From contig JAOUNI010000012.1 of the NCBI GenBank assembly GCA_029881035.1, positions 1 through 58,633 of the forward strand: a stretch of DNA of 58,633 nt. The letters are read 5' to 3'. The number at the start of each line of letters is the position of its first letter. Within the stretch, counting starts at the first letter, position 1. Below are positions 46,110 through 54,600 of this stretch, piece by piece. A model generated the notes under the pieces. It did not search any database, had not been told where the DNA came from, and was given only the letters and a program-made list of their open reading frames with translations. The DNA comes from Gammaproteobacteria bacterium. Lineage in GTDB: Bacteria > Pseudomonadota > Gammaproteobacteria > SZUA-229. Both the position numbers and the translations under genes were made by a program.

Positions 46110-47207
46110 TTATGTTCTCTGTGCTGACTTGTTAGAACGTACCAGGCGAATATGCTTGGGTTTTTCTTTTAAGTCATTGATGGCGATGCCGTTACGAAAT
46201 AAAACATACCAGGCGTGTTCGGGATGATCTTCATTGGATGAAGACGTCCAATACCAGCTAGGCAAAGCATCAGGAAAGTAATGGCTGTTGATCGTAACCG
46301 TTGATGAGTTTTTTTCAAGGCTTACGATAGAGAGCATTTCTTCACGAGTAGGCAACCGCCAGTCAGAATAACCGCAATAGTTTTGAGCGTTAACTGCCTG
46401 TGTGTATGACTGTGTGTCACAACTTATATTACCTTTACATTTTCCTCCATCAGCAAATCCTTGAGGTATGTTTGTTAAAGAGGGCTGGAACCAGGAGTAT
46501 GAATTATTTTTATCATGAATACTGCCGTCATCAGATTTTACTTCCCAAATTAAACCACTGGCCATGTCTTCAACGCATGACCATTTCTCTGAATTTTCAG
46601 CCAGGGTTTTTCCATCGATATCTCTTTTTAAGTACTTGTTTATAATAGATTTATTCGTCTTTTGAAGATCTGTTTTTGCAATGACCTGGTTGCCTGTTTT
46701 GGGTGCCTTAAATACAGATTTTACTGGTGTTGAATGAGTTTTATCAGCCAATTTTTTTGTTGTAACCAGGGGCTTTATAGTTGGAGATTGAGGTTTGGCT
46801 ATTTCAATTTTTTTTGGAACTATCTTTTCAGGTTTAGTAATTATGGGCTGAGCTTTTACAGCTTCTTCTATTTTTGTTTTGTCGACTTCAGCAGTGACCT
46901 CTTCCTCTATTGGTTGTGCAAGAATCTCGTTCAGGCTATCAGTAATATTATTAATGCTGTTGGAAATGTTATCCAGATTAGTGAGAGATATTTTTGACGA
47001 AACCATTGGTGCACGATTGATCATGCCTGAGTCAGAATTAATATTGATATCCTGGGCATCTGCATCTATGTGTAATTCTTCTGAATAAGTTAAAGGTGCG
47101 GTTAATAACGTGCTTAAACATAATACGACAGTAGCAAACGCCTCGAGCATGATAAAAGGCCGAGCCAGAATGTTCTGTAGTGATCTTGTAGATAATTCGT
47201 CATTCAT
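46110..47207 (-). CDS. DUF1566 (Lcl C-terminal type) surface protein
   Basis: This 365-residue protein has an N-terminal hydrophobic export segment (about 19-42). A Lys/Pro/Thr-rich linker (about 100-200, KIVPKKIEIAKPQSPTIKP) precedes a C-terminal DUF1566 domain (about 208-360). Its signatures are ASGLIWEVKSDDGS, CGYSDWRLPTREEMLSIVSLE and WYWTSSSNEDHPEHAWYVLF. Four cysteines in the domain (near SCVED, KCKG, SCDT, YCGY) could pair. DUF1566 occurs in surface proteins and in the Legionella adhesin Lcl, so binding is plausible but unproven. It heads the minus-strand operon. Confidence 0.8.
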   Translation of the reverse strand: MNDELSTRSLQNILARPFIMLEAFATVVLCLSTLLTAPLTYSEELHIDADAQDININSDSGMINRAPMVSSKISLTNLDNISNSINNITDSLNEILAQPIEEEVTAEVDKTKIEEAVKAQPIITKPEKIVPKKIEIAKPQSPTIKPLVTTKKLADKTHSTPVKSVFKAPKTGNQVIAKTDLQKTNKSIINKYLKRDIDGKTLAENSEKWSCVEDMASGLIWEVKSDDGSIHDKNNSYSWFQPSLTNIPQGFADGGKCKGNISCDTQSYTQAVNAQNYCGYSDWRLPTREEMLSIVSLEKNSSTVTINSHYFPDALPSWYWTSSSNEDHPEHAWYVLFRNGIAINDLKEKPKHIRLVRSNKSAQRT

Positions 47208-47932
47208 TTTAATCTTGGCGAGTGATAATGTATTTGGCCTTATATTAAAGGTTATTTAACTGTATTCCTGTCATTGTAGCTCTTATCAGGCCCATGTTTT
47301 TACAACTGTATGTAATTAAAGCAAAAAGATGAAGAATGTAAATGCATGCAACGATATTAACTTATTGAAGCGTCAGATATGCCTGATAAGTGGTGTTTCG
47401 GTCTGGACTGTAGCATTGATATTACAACCAGAATCGATTATTCGTGAATTCCATATAAAAAAATAAAATTATTTATTAAAAAACATGTCATTTTTTTGAC
47501 AGAAATAGCCTTATTGATGCAGTCACATTTAGGCTTATTTTGTACTGCTATAAATCCAGCCATTATCAATAGCAATGAGTGGTAGAAAAAAATCGATGAT
47601 CGGCTGTTTAGAGAGCTGAGATACCACTAATTATGAGGGAGGTTAGGCGACTGTTGAAATGCCAACAAAACTGTTGATATATGGCAAATTAAAAGCCCTA
47701 AATAATATTCATAATTCCTTGCTTTTCACATACTTAGAAGCTATTTTTAGATTCAAGATAGATTAAAGAATCTTGCAATAAAGTGGTAAAAAAACGATAT
47801 AAAAAATCTAAAAAAAATCGGCCTTAGCTAAGAAACAGCAGTCAAGGTCTAAATTATAAAAAATTACAAAAAATCAGGGAGCCTGATTTACCCTGATTTC
47901 CTTAGTTTGCAGGTATTTTTGATATTAAAACA
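47208..47932. promoter_or_regulatory. Divergent regulatory region between the two arms of the surface island
   Basis: This is 725 bp without a credible gene and very AT-rich. It holds a 10-bp inverted repeat CTTATCAGGC (47282-47291) / GCCTGATAAG (47381-47390), a palindrome TGTCA / TGACA at 47486-47501, direct repeats CTGTTGA near 47651 and 47671, and a cluster of CCTGAT-type sites at 47871-47899. It must contain promoters for both arms, but no consensus -35/-10 pair was convincing. Confidence 0.6.
47871..47899. promoter_or_regulatory. Inverted repeat AAATCAGGG / CCCTGATTT upstream of the plus-strand surface operon
   Basis: Perfect 9-bp arms are separated by 11 bp. The spacer itself contains another GCCTGATTTA, giving two direct CCTGATTT repeats and one inverted. 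It ends 33 bp before the first start codon of the operon. It could be an operator or a 5'-leader hairpin. Confidence 0.5.
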
Positions 47933-49156
47933 ATGATGATTATTTCATCCAAAATTAAAAGTTTTTATTTTTGTCAATGCGTTGGCATGCATGAGTTTTT
48001 GTTTCGCACATTGCTTGTGTTAATCCTGTCGTTAGGTTCTTCACAAATTTTTGCAGCAGCTGGTGATGTAATCGACAACATAGCCATCGTTAATTACATT
48101 TATCAGGGCGTGCCATTAACTCAGGAGTCCTCTCCATTTGGCAACCCCCAGCCCGGTATTGGTAATGGCGCATCTACCTCTTTTATTGAAGATCGCCTGA
48201 TTAACTTTAGTATTGCCTCCAATGATGCAACTTTAGTGCCCGTCACCTCAGCTCAAACAGCAACAGTTTTGACTTTTACCGTTACTAATAACGGCAATGC
48301 CACACAGGATTTTTTATTAACAGCGGTAAACACCGCCACCAGTCCTTTTGCATCAACCATAGATAATTTTGATCCGCTTTCGCCAATGCGGGTATTTGTT
48401 GAAGATGGAACTACATCGGGTTATCAGCTTGCTGAAGACAAACTCACCTTCATTGATGAATTGTCTGCGGGTGCATCTGTAATGGTTTACATAGTTACAG
48501 ACATGCCCGTAGTTTTACCTGGTGATGTGGCCGCGGTATCACTAATCGCACAAATAGCCAGTGGTGGTGCAGTGGGCGAAGGCCTTGCTATTACCAATGA
48601 TGATAATGGCAATATCAGTCCTGCTGGGATTTATGGTAATGGGGCGACATCAGTGACTGTGGGCGTAGCAACCACACTGCCCAACTCGGCAGCCATGGAA
48701 ACTGTGTTCAATGATCCTGCCGGTTTAAATATTGAAGATGTTGATAGCACCGGACTGGCACAGGATATTGCATCAAATGGACAGGCCTCGGATTCAGCTG
48801 CATTCCAGGTTCAGGGTTCCCCCGTCGAGCTAATTAAATCCTTTACGGTAATAGATTCTTCAGGTGGTTCAGATCCTCGTCCAGGATCAACTTTGCATTA
48901 TCAAATTAATGTGGTGATTGGTGGTGCTAGTAATATTAATAATTTGATTATTACTGATCAGATCCCTGCAAATACCACATTTACCCCTGCCAGCCTGTCT
49001 CTCAATGGCGTGGTCCAAACCGATGCCAGTGATGCACCTATTGATTATTCGGAATTTAACGGCAGCAATATTGTTGTCGATTTAAGCCAGGGTGGAACTG
49101 TTTCAGTTGTACCCGCCACAACTAACTTAATTGTTTTTGATGTCACTATTAACTGA
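47933..49156 (+). CDS. Secreted DUF11-like surface protein, paralogue 1
   Basis: This 407-residue protein has an export signal ending near SSQIFAAAGD (about 36-45). The start is either ATG 47933 or ATG 47987; the latter gives a more typical signal length. The mature part begins AAAGDVIDNIAIVNY and has a beta-rich domain with TVTNNGNATQDFLLTAVN (about 106-123). A C-terminal DUF11-type module follows (about 302-407: KSFTVIDSSGG, LHYQINVVIGG, ITDQIPANTTF). DUF11 modules are stalk domains of surface proteins. It is paralogous to the protein at 50081 and heads the plus-strand operon. Confidence 0.75.
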   Translation: MMIISSKIKSFYFCQCVGMHEFLFRTLLVLILSLGSSQIFAAAGDVIDNIAIVNYIYQGVPLTQESSPFGNPQPGIGNGASTSFIEDRLINFSIASNDATLVPVTSAQTATVLTFTVTNNGNATQDFLLTAVNTATSPFASTIDNFDPLSPMRVFVEDGTTSGYQLAEDKLTFIDELSAGASVMVYIVTDMPVVLPGDVAAVSLIAQIASGGAVGEGLAITNDDNGNISPAGIYGNGATSVTVGVATTLPNSAAMETVFNDPAGLNIEDVDSTGLAQDIASNGQASDSAAFQVQGSPVELIKSFTVIDSSGGSDPRPGSTLHYQINVVIGGASNINNLIITDQIPANTTFTPASLSLNGVVQTDASDAPIDYSEFNGSNIVVDLSQGGTVSVVPATTNLIVFDVTIN

Positions 49157-49166
49157 GGAAAATGTT

Positions 49167-49679
49167 ATGAAAAAAATAAAAGAGAGCTTTAAATTAATTT
49201 TTAGCATGATGATTTTATCATCGTTATTTACAGCGAATGTTTTTGCAGAAAACGAAAAAATAGTGCTGACCAATAAAGTTTTAAAACAAGTTATAAAAAA
49301 AGATAAGGATGGAAATATAACATATGACTATGTAGAGCCAAAAACAGCGCTACCAGGTGACATCATGATGTACTCCATCACTTTTGAAAATATTGGAAAT
49401 GATTCGGCTGAGAATATTGTTATTAATGATCCGGTTCCTAACAACTCAAAATATCGAGTTGGTTCTGCTGCTGGAGAAAATACCATGATAAGTTTTTCTA
49501 TTGATGGTGGGAAAAATTTCGGTAATCCGGAAGAGTTGGTTGTGAAAGATAAAAATGGAAAAGAGTGGACGGCCAAACCAGAAAGTTACACACATATTAG
49601 GTGGGTTTATAACAAAGCATTGGCACCGGGGCAGAAAGGCGAAATTACTTTCAAAACTCAGATAAAAGGCAATGAATAA
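49167..49679 (+). CDS. Small secreted DUF11-like protein
   Basis: This 170-residue protein has a signal peptide (about 1-25, LIFSMMILSSLFTANVFA). One DUF11-like beta domain follows: PGDIMMYSITFENIGNDSAENIVINDPVPNNSKYRVGSA, then a gap region, and PGQKGEITFKTQIKGNE. It is lysine-rich, unlike its acidic neighbours. ATG 49167 is chosen because GAGGA lies 7 nt upstream; the start overlaps no gene and lies 10 bp after the preceding stop. It may be a linking or anchoring subunit of the same surface structure. Confidence 0.75.
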   Translation: MKKIKESFKLIFSMMILSSLFTANVFAENEKIVLTNKVLKQVIKKDKDGNITYDYVEPKTALPGDIMMYSITFENIGNDSAENIVINDPVPNNSKYRVGSAAGENTMISFSIDGGKNFGNPEELVVKDKNGKEWTAKPESYTHIRWVYNKALAPGQKGEITFKTQIKGNE

Positions 49680-49725
49680 AAAACTAATGAAAGTATTTGG
49701 AAGTTAATTACATGAGAATTTAATT

Positions 49726-49953
49726 ATGCGAATGCAAAACGAAAAATTTATCTCGCACCAACGGCTCGTTAACAACGAGCCTTTGGTCGTTTTAGGGAAT
49801 GGTAAAAAACGTGACGCACCGGTTATTTACCACCGGCGTAATGCGCCTCTATTCGTCATCGGCCTGGTTAGTAGTGACGGGCCTTGCGAAGGTACCGGTC
49901 CACCATATGGACCAGGCCTACCAGATGAAACGGGGCCACCAGATACAGGGTGA
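49726..49953 (+). CDS. Small Gly/Pro-rich hypothetical protein (uncertain)
   Basis: This is a 75-codon frame beginning MRMQNEKFISHQRLVNNEPL and ending in a Gly/Pro-rich tail (EGTGPPYGPGLPDETGPPDTG region). A weak ribosome-binding-like TGAGAA precedes it. No signal peptide or family is recognised. The frame overlaps the hairpins of this gap, so the coding interpretation competes with an RNA-structure one. Confidence 0.3.
   Translation: MRMQNEKFISHQRLVNNEPLVVLGNGKKRDAPVIYHRRNAPLFVIGLVSSDGPCEGTGPPYGPGLPDETGPPDTG
49757..49787 (+). terminator. Strong hairpin between surface genes, terminator-like
   Basis: ACCAA-C-GGCTCGTT / AACGAGCC-T-TTGGT with a 3-nt loop gives 13 pairs with one mismatch, followed by CGTTTTAGGG. 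It may terminate or attenuate transcription, or stabilise the upstream mRNA. Confidence 0.5.
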
Positions 49954-50080
49954 ATTGACAGGAATCGATTTGCTCAGAATGAAATAAATTAGAAATGAAA
50001 AGGAATAATGCTTACGTTGAAATGGTTTAACGAAAGCAAAAGAAATACACAATATTAATCTTAATAAGAGGAAGACGAAG

Positions 50081-51454
50081 ATGAAAAACTTCAAACTAAA
50101 AAGGCTATTAGGCCTGACGTTGATAGGTGGTTTAGCCACCTTGAACGCGTCAACGGTGTTCGCCGCTGCAGGCGATACAATTAGCAATACAGCAACATTA
50201 AATTATAATGTTGCCTCTGTTGCTCAAACAGCGATTACTTCTGCGGCAGCAGACTTCGTTGAAGACCGTAAGATTATCTTCACAGTCGCTGAGTCAGGTG
50301 GTGCAACCACTTCGGTATCGCCAAATGGTATTCTTCAGGTGCAAACCTTTACCATTACAAATAATGGTAATGCCACGCAGGATTTCCTGTTAACCGCACT
50401 TAATCGAACCACTGGAACAGCTGATCCACATGGTGGCGCAAATGATATCTTTGATGCCACTTCTGTTCAGGTACGTGTAGATTCAGCACTGACTACTGTT
50501 CTGCCCACGACTGATGTGTTTGATGGAATAGCAACAGATTCAGCTATCTTCATCGATAATTTGGCAGCGGGTACCAGTCGAACGGTTTACATCGTCTCGA
50601 CCATACCGGGTACAGTGACGAATGCTCAGGTGGCAGTCATGTCACTGGTGGCTCAGGTAGCCGAAGGTGCAGGCACAGGTGTAGCTGCTGATGCGATTAT
50701 GTTAGATGATAATAATCACGTCAGTCCGGCTGGTACATTCAGTAACGGTACCCAAACCACGGCTGCTGTTGCTGGCGCAACAAATGTTAACGGCGCACTT
50801 ACTGTAGAAACCGTGTTCGCTGATGTGGCTGGTACGTTGAATAGTGCGGGTGCTGCGGATAGTGCTTCCAATGGGCAGCATTCGGATGACGACTCCTACA
50901 CAGTTAGTTCAGCTGCATTAACAGTAACCAAGGCGGTCGTCCCATTGTGGGATCCTATTAACGGAAACACCAGTCCAAAATCGATCCCTGGTGCCTACAT
51001 GCAGTACACCATTACTGTGGCTAATGCGGGTCCTGCTGCAGCTGTTCTGACAACTTTGTCTGATGCACTTCAGGCTGCTGTTGGTTCACTGGCTCTTGAT
51101 CCTAACCTGATCCTGGCAACAGCAACAACACCTGTTCCGGGTGCTGTCGTCGGTGTTGATATTGAAAGTGCAATTGGGTCAGGTATTCGCATCAATACTG
51201 CTGCTGGTGTTGGTGCGGGTACTTCAAGACTTTCAGCTGGCCTTACCTATTGCACAGGTGATATAGGTGATGCTGATACCGATGGTTGTGCCTATACAGG
51301 TGGTGCCGGTGGTACTTTGAGTATTACTTTCTCTGATGCTGCTCTTGCAAGCATCGCAGGTATGCTGGCAGAAGCAGGTCCACCTGCGTATGCAGAAGGT
51401 GAGCTCCTATCGGGCGAGTCTGTTGACATTGTGTTTAACGCAATCGTTCAGTAA
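50081..51454 (+). CDS. Secreted DUF11-like surface protein, paralogue 2
   Basis: This 457-residue protein has a signal peptide (about 1-29, LGLTLIGGLATLNASTVFA). The mature start AAGDTISNTATLNYN and the block TITNNGNATQDFLLTALN (about 90-107) closely match the protein at 47933. RTVYIVSTIPG, NNHVSPAGTFSNG and ASNGQHSDDDS repeat the same order. The C-terminal DUF11-type region (about 285-457) begins LTVTKAVVPLWDP. It contains one cysteine pair (YCTGDIGDADTDGC). It is Ala/Thr/Gly-rich. Good ribosome binding site AAGAGGAAG. The giant gene follows. Confidence 0.78.
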   Translation: MKNFKLKRLLGLTLIGGLATLNASTVFAAAGDTISNTATLNYNVASVAQTAITSAAADFVEDRKIIFTVAESGGATTSVSPNGILQVQTFTITNNGNATQDFLLTALNRTTGTADPHGGANDIFDATSVQVRVDSALTTVLPTTDVFDGIATDSAIFIDNLAAGTSRTVYIVSTIPGTVTNAQVAVMSLVAQVAEGAGTGVAADAIMLDDNNHVSPAGTFSNGTQTTAAVAGATNVNGALTVETVFADVAGTLNSAGAADSASNGQHSDDDSYTVSSAALTVTKAVVPLWDPINGNTSPKSIPGAYMQYTITVANAGPAAAVLTTLSDALQAAVGSLALDPNLILATATTPVPGAVVGVDIESAIGSGIRINTAAGVGAGTSRLSAGLTYCTGDIGDADTDGCAYTGGAGGTLSITFSDAALASIAGMLAEAGPPAYAEGELLSGESVDIVFNAIVQ

Positions 51455-51502
51455 GTACGGACACTGAGCTAGAACGTTGTTGCATCTAATGAACAAGTGG
51501 TT

Positions 51503-51540
51503 GCGTACTCGTTTTGATCGAAAGATCGAAGCGAGTGCGT
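51503..51540 (+). other. Leader hairpin with GAAA tetraloop upstream of the giant gene
   Basis: The stem 51503-51519 / 51524-51540 gives 17 consecutive pairs including four G-U, closed by a GNRA loop GAAA. Core arms are ACTCGTTTTGATC / GATCGAAGCGAGT. It lies 105 bp upstream of the preferred start codon. It is very stable as RNA and much less so as single-stranded DNA of the other strand, because G-U pairs become A-C. Confidence 0.65.
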
Positions 51541-51629
51541 GCGCCTGTGCGTGGATGAAACAGAATCTTGCTCAAAATGAAAAACAAAATGAGACAGGTT
51601 GTATCGCAACAGATAAACATGATGCAGCC

Positions 51630-51671
51630 CGTCTTCCAGTAACCATGAAAACTCGTGGTTACTGGAAGACG
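51630..51671 (+). other. Perfect 16-bp hairpin overlapping the giant gene start codon
   Basis: CGTCTTCCAGTAACCA (51630-51645) pairs perfectly with TGGTTACTGGAAGACG (51656-51671) around a 10-nt loop. It is followed by TTATTTTTATC. The ATG at 51645-51647 sits at the stem-loop junction, so folding would hide the start. The same structure resembles an intrinsic terminator or attenuator. Confidence 0.7.
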
Positions 51672-54600
51672 TTATTTTTATCATCAATGCTGGCATTGCC
51701 GGTAACCACATCGGCGGTGACACCACCGGGCACCAGTATCAACAATATTGCCGCAGCAACATTTGATATTGGTGGCCCTGCACTGGTGGTAAACAGTAAT
51801 ACGGTTACAGTTACCAGCACGATTATTAGTACACCATCAACAATTACTTTGTATCAATATGATCCGACCGGCGCAGGCATGGTTAACCTGGCAGCGCCAA
51901 CTCAGTTTGCGAGCAGTGGTCCTCCAGGAACAGGATTTGTTGTATCACCTGATCCGACAATACCATTGCCGGCTGTTGGAATAACAACGCTTGATGCAAA
52001 CGCACCAATTTCGATGAATCCAGTTGATGTTTATCATGCAGGTGAACCAGTATTTATTCTGCTTCAGGACCTTGATCAAAATCTTAATCCTGGCGTTCAG
52101 GAAACAATCATTGTCACCGTAACTTCTTCAACAGGTGATCAGGAAGAGTTGATATTGACTGAGACCGGTGTTGATACAGGTATTTTTATTGGTTATGTGC
52201 AATCAGCATCGAGTGCTGTTGCCGCCTTTAACGGGGTGCTGAGTTTAGGCGCTGATGATCAGATTACAGTTAATTATGTGGATCAATATGATGGCACTGA
52301 TTCAAGTGTAAATTCAGCACTGGTCGATCCGTTCGGTAAAGTATTTAAGAGTAATGATGGTTCATTGCTCGATGGTATTGTCGTCACACTTCTTGATGGC
52401 GCTGGTAATCCGGCAACAGTTTATGGTGATGATGGAATCAGTCTCTACCCTAACGTAATCACAACAGGTGGTTCGGTGACAGATGCTAGCGGCACCATTT
52501 ATAACTTCCCTGCTGGTGGTTATCGATTCCCACTGTTGGTACCGGGTGATTATCAAATTGTTTTAACCGTGCCGGCAGCTTTGACCGTACCATCACAAGC
52601 AACAATTGTTGATTTGCAGGCATTACCTACAGCGCCTTATGCACTGGATGCCAATGCCTCATTTGGTAATGTCTTTAATGTCCCTGCAGGGCCACCGATG
52701 CATGTTGATGTGCCAGTAGATCCAAAATTCTCATATTTGTTATTAAATAAATCTTCATCCAAAGATCGTGCAGCAATTGGAGATTATATTCAGTACACAC
52801 TTAAGCTCGATAATACCGATACTGTTGCTATTGCTAACAATACCGTGATCACCGATATATTGCCGAACGGTTTCCGCTATCAGACATCATCTGTTCTGGT
52901 CAATGGGACTGCAGCTGCAGATCCGATTGTTTCACCTGATGCTCGCAACCTGCAATTTAATGTGGGCACATTATTGCCGGGTGAATCTGTTGAAGTTAAA
53001 TATGTCACAGAGATTAGTTCAGCAACGGCTAACGGTAAGGCAATAAATATTGCGGTCGCGGTCGATGATCTTGGTGTGGCTTCTAATACAGCTCAGTCCT
53101 CAGTAAAAATATTTGAAGACCTGATCAAGAGTCGTAGTTTTATTGTCGGTAAAGTGATTAATGGTGAATGTGGTGACGACGATAGAAATCTACCCGGATT
53201 CCCAGATGCCAGAATCTACATGGAAGATGGTAGCTATGTTGTCACCGATAAAGAAGGGCTGTATCACTTTGAAGGTGTGGTGCCAGGCGTGCATGTGGTA
53301 CAACTGGATACCGAAACCATTCCGGATAATCTTGAAATTGTTGCCTGTGAAGAGAATACACGCTTTGCAGGTAACGTTTATTCACAGTTTGTTGATGTCA
53401 AAGGCGGCACTATGTGGCGTGCAAACTTTTATGTCAGGCAGAAAGATCCGATTAAAGACATCGCCAGTCTGTCGCTGGAAAGTGATTTGAATAATGAAGA
53501 AATAAAATACACCGTAAATCTCTCAAATGGGCGCATACCTGTAACGAATTATCGTTTGATGGTGATATTGCCTGAAGGTGTTCATTACATTGCAGGTAGC
53601 AGCAGTATCGAGTCAGAACAAATCAATGAACCTGAGATCATTGATAACATACTGGTGTACAGGTTGGGTGATATGAATAGCGATTGGCAAAAACATTTGC
53701 GTCTTCGTGCTCGTCTGAGAGATAAAGCAGATGGTGAGATAATTACCTCTGCCATGTTTACTGTTGATACAGAAATGAAAAAAACGGTACGCTCACAAGC
53801 TGTGAAAAACAAACTGAATGTTAAACGTAAAAAAGTCGAAAACAGAGACATGGTATTCCAGGCCCACTTCAAACCTATGGGCACTGAATTAACGGAACGA
53901 AGCAAAAAAGCGATTCGATTGATCATTGGTGATCTTAAGGGGGCAGAGGTCACACTAAATCACGTGGTTGGTCACACCGATGGCGATCGAGTGGCAAAAC
54001 GGAGTTCATGGCTGTTTAGCACAAATGATGATTTATCAATGGGCCGTGCACAGGCAGTCAGTAATTTCCTGGTTAGAGATTTAGGTGTTAATGCTGATAA
54101 GGTCAAGCTTGAAGGGCGTGGTAGCAGAGAGCCCATTGCAACCAATGCAACAGTTGAGGGTCGTGCCAAAAATAGACGTGCTGAACTTTATATAACAACA
54201 AAAGAAATTACTGACCCCGGCAGTGTTGTTTTGACTGTGCCAAAGAGTGAAGTAGCTAGTGCTGAATTGATAGGCCAGCCTGTTTACGATATTGATAAAA
54301 AATATAATTTAGTACCACAGTTAGATCAGTCGACAATTAGTGATTACGATGAACACTGGATTAAAAATGCTGAACCGGGTACTGAATGGTTGATGCCGAA
54401 AAAAGATGGTTCACCAGTCATTCCTGCGGTAAATATTGCGGTTAAATATAATCCTGCTGATAAAGTTGAGCTGCTGCAGAATGGTGAGCCAGTTAATCCA
54501 TTATTTAACTTTGGCACCATTACAAATAAAGCCTCAACAGTTGCACGTGTTTACTGGCAGGGTATTCATCTCATAAAGGGTGAAAATAAATTTGAATTTG

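Larger units (their letters stand above)
49680..50080. other. Intergenic region rich in hairpins with a possible small ORF
   Basis: These 401 bp separate two surface genes. The region carries a strong hairpin at 49757-49787 and smaller pairings: ACG-CCGG / CCGG-CGT at 49814-49839 and GGTCC / GGACC at 49897-49913. The only open frame of note is 49726-49953. The last 130 bp are AT-rich leader ending in AAGAGGAAG, the ribosome binding site of the next gene. Confidence 0.55.
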
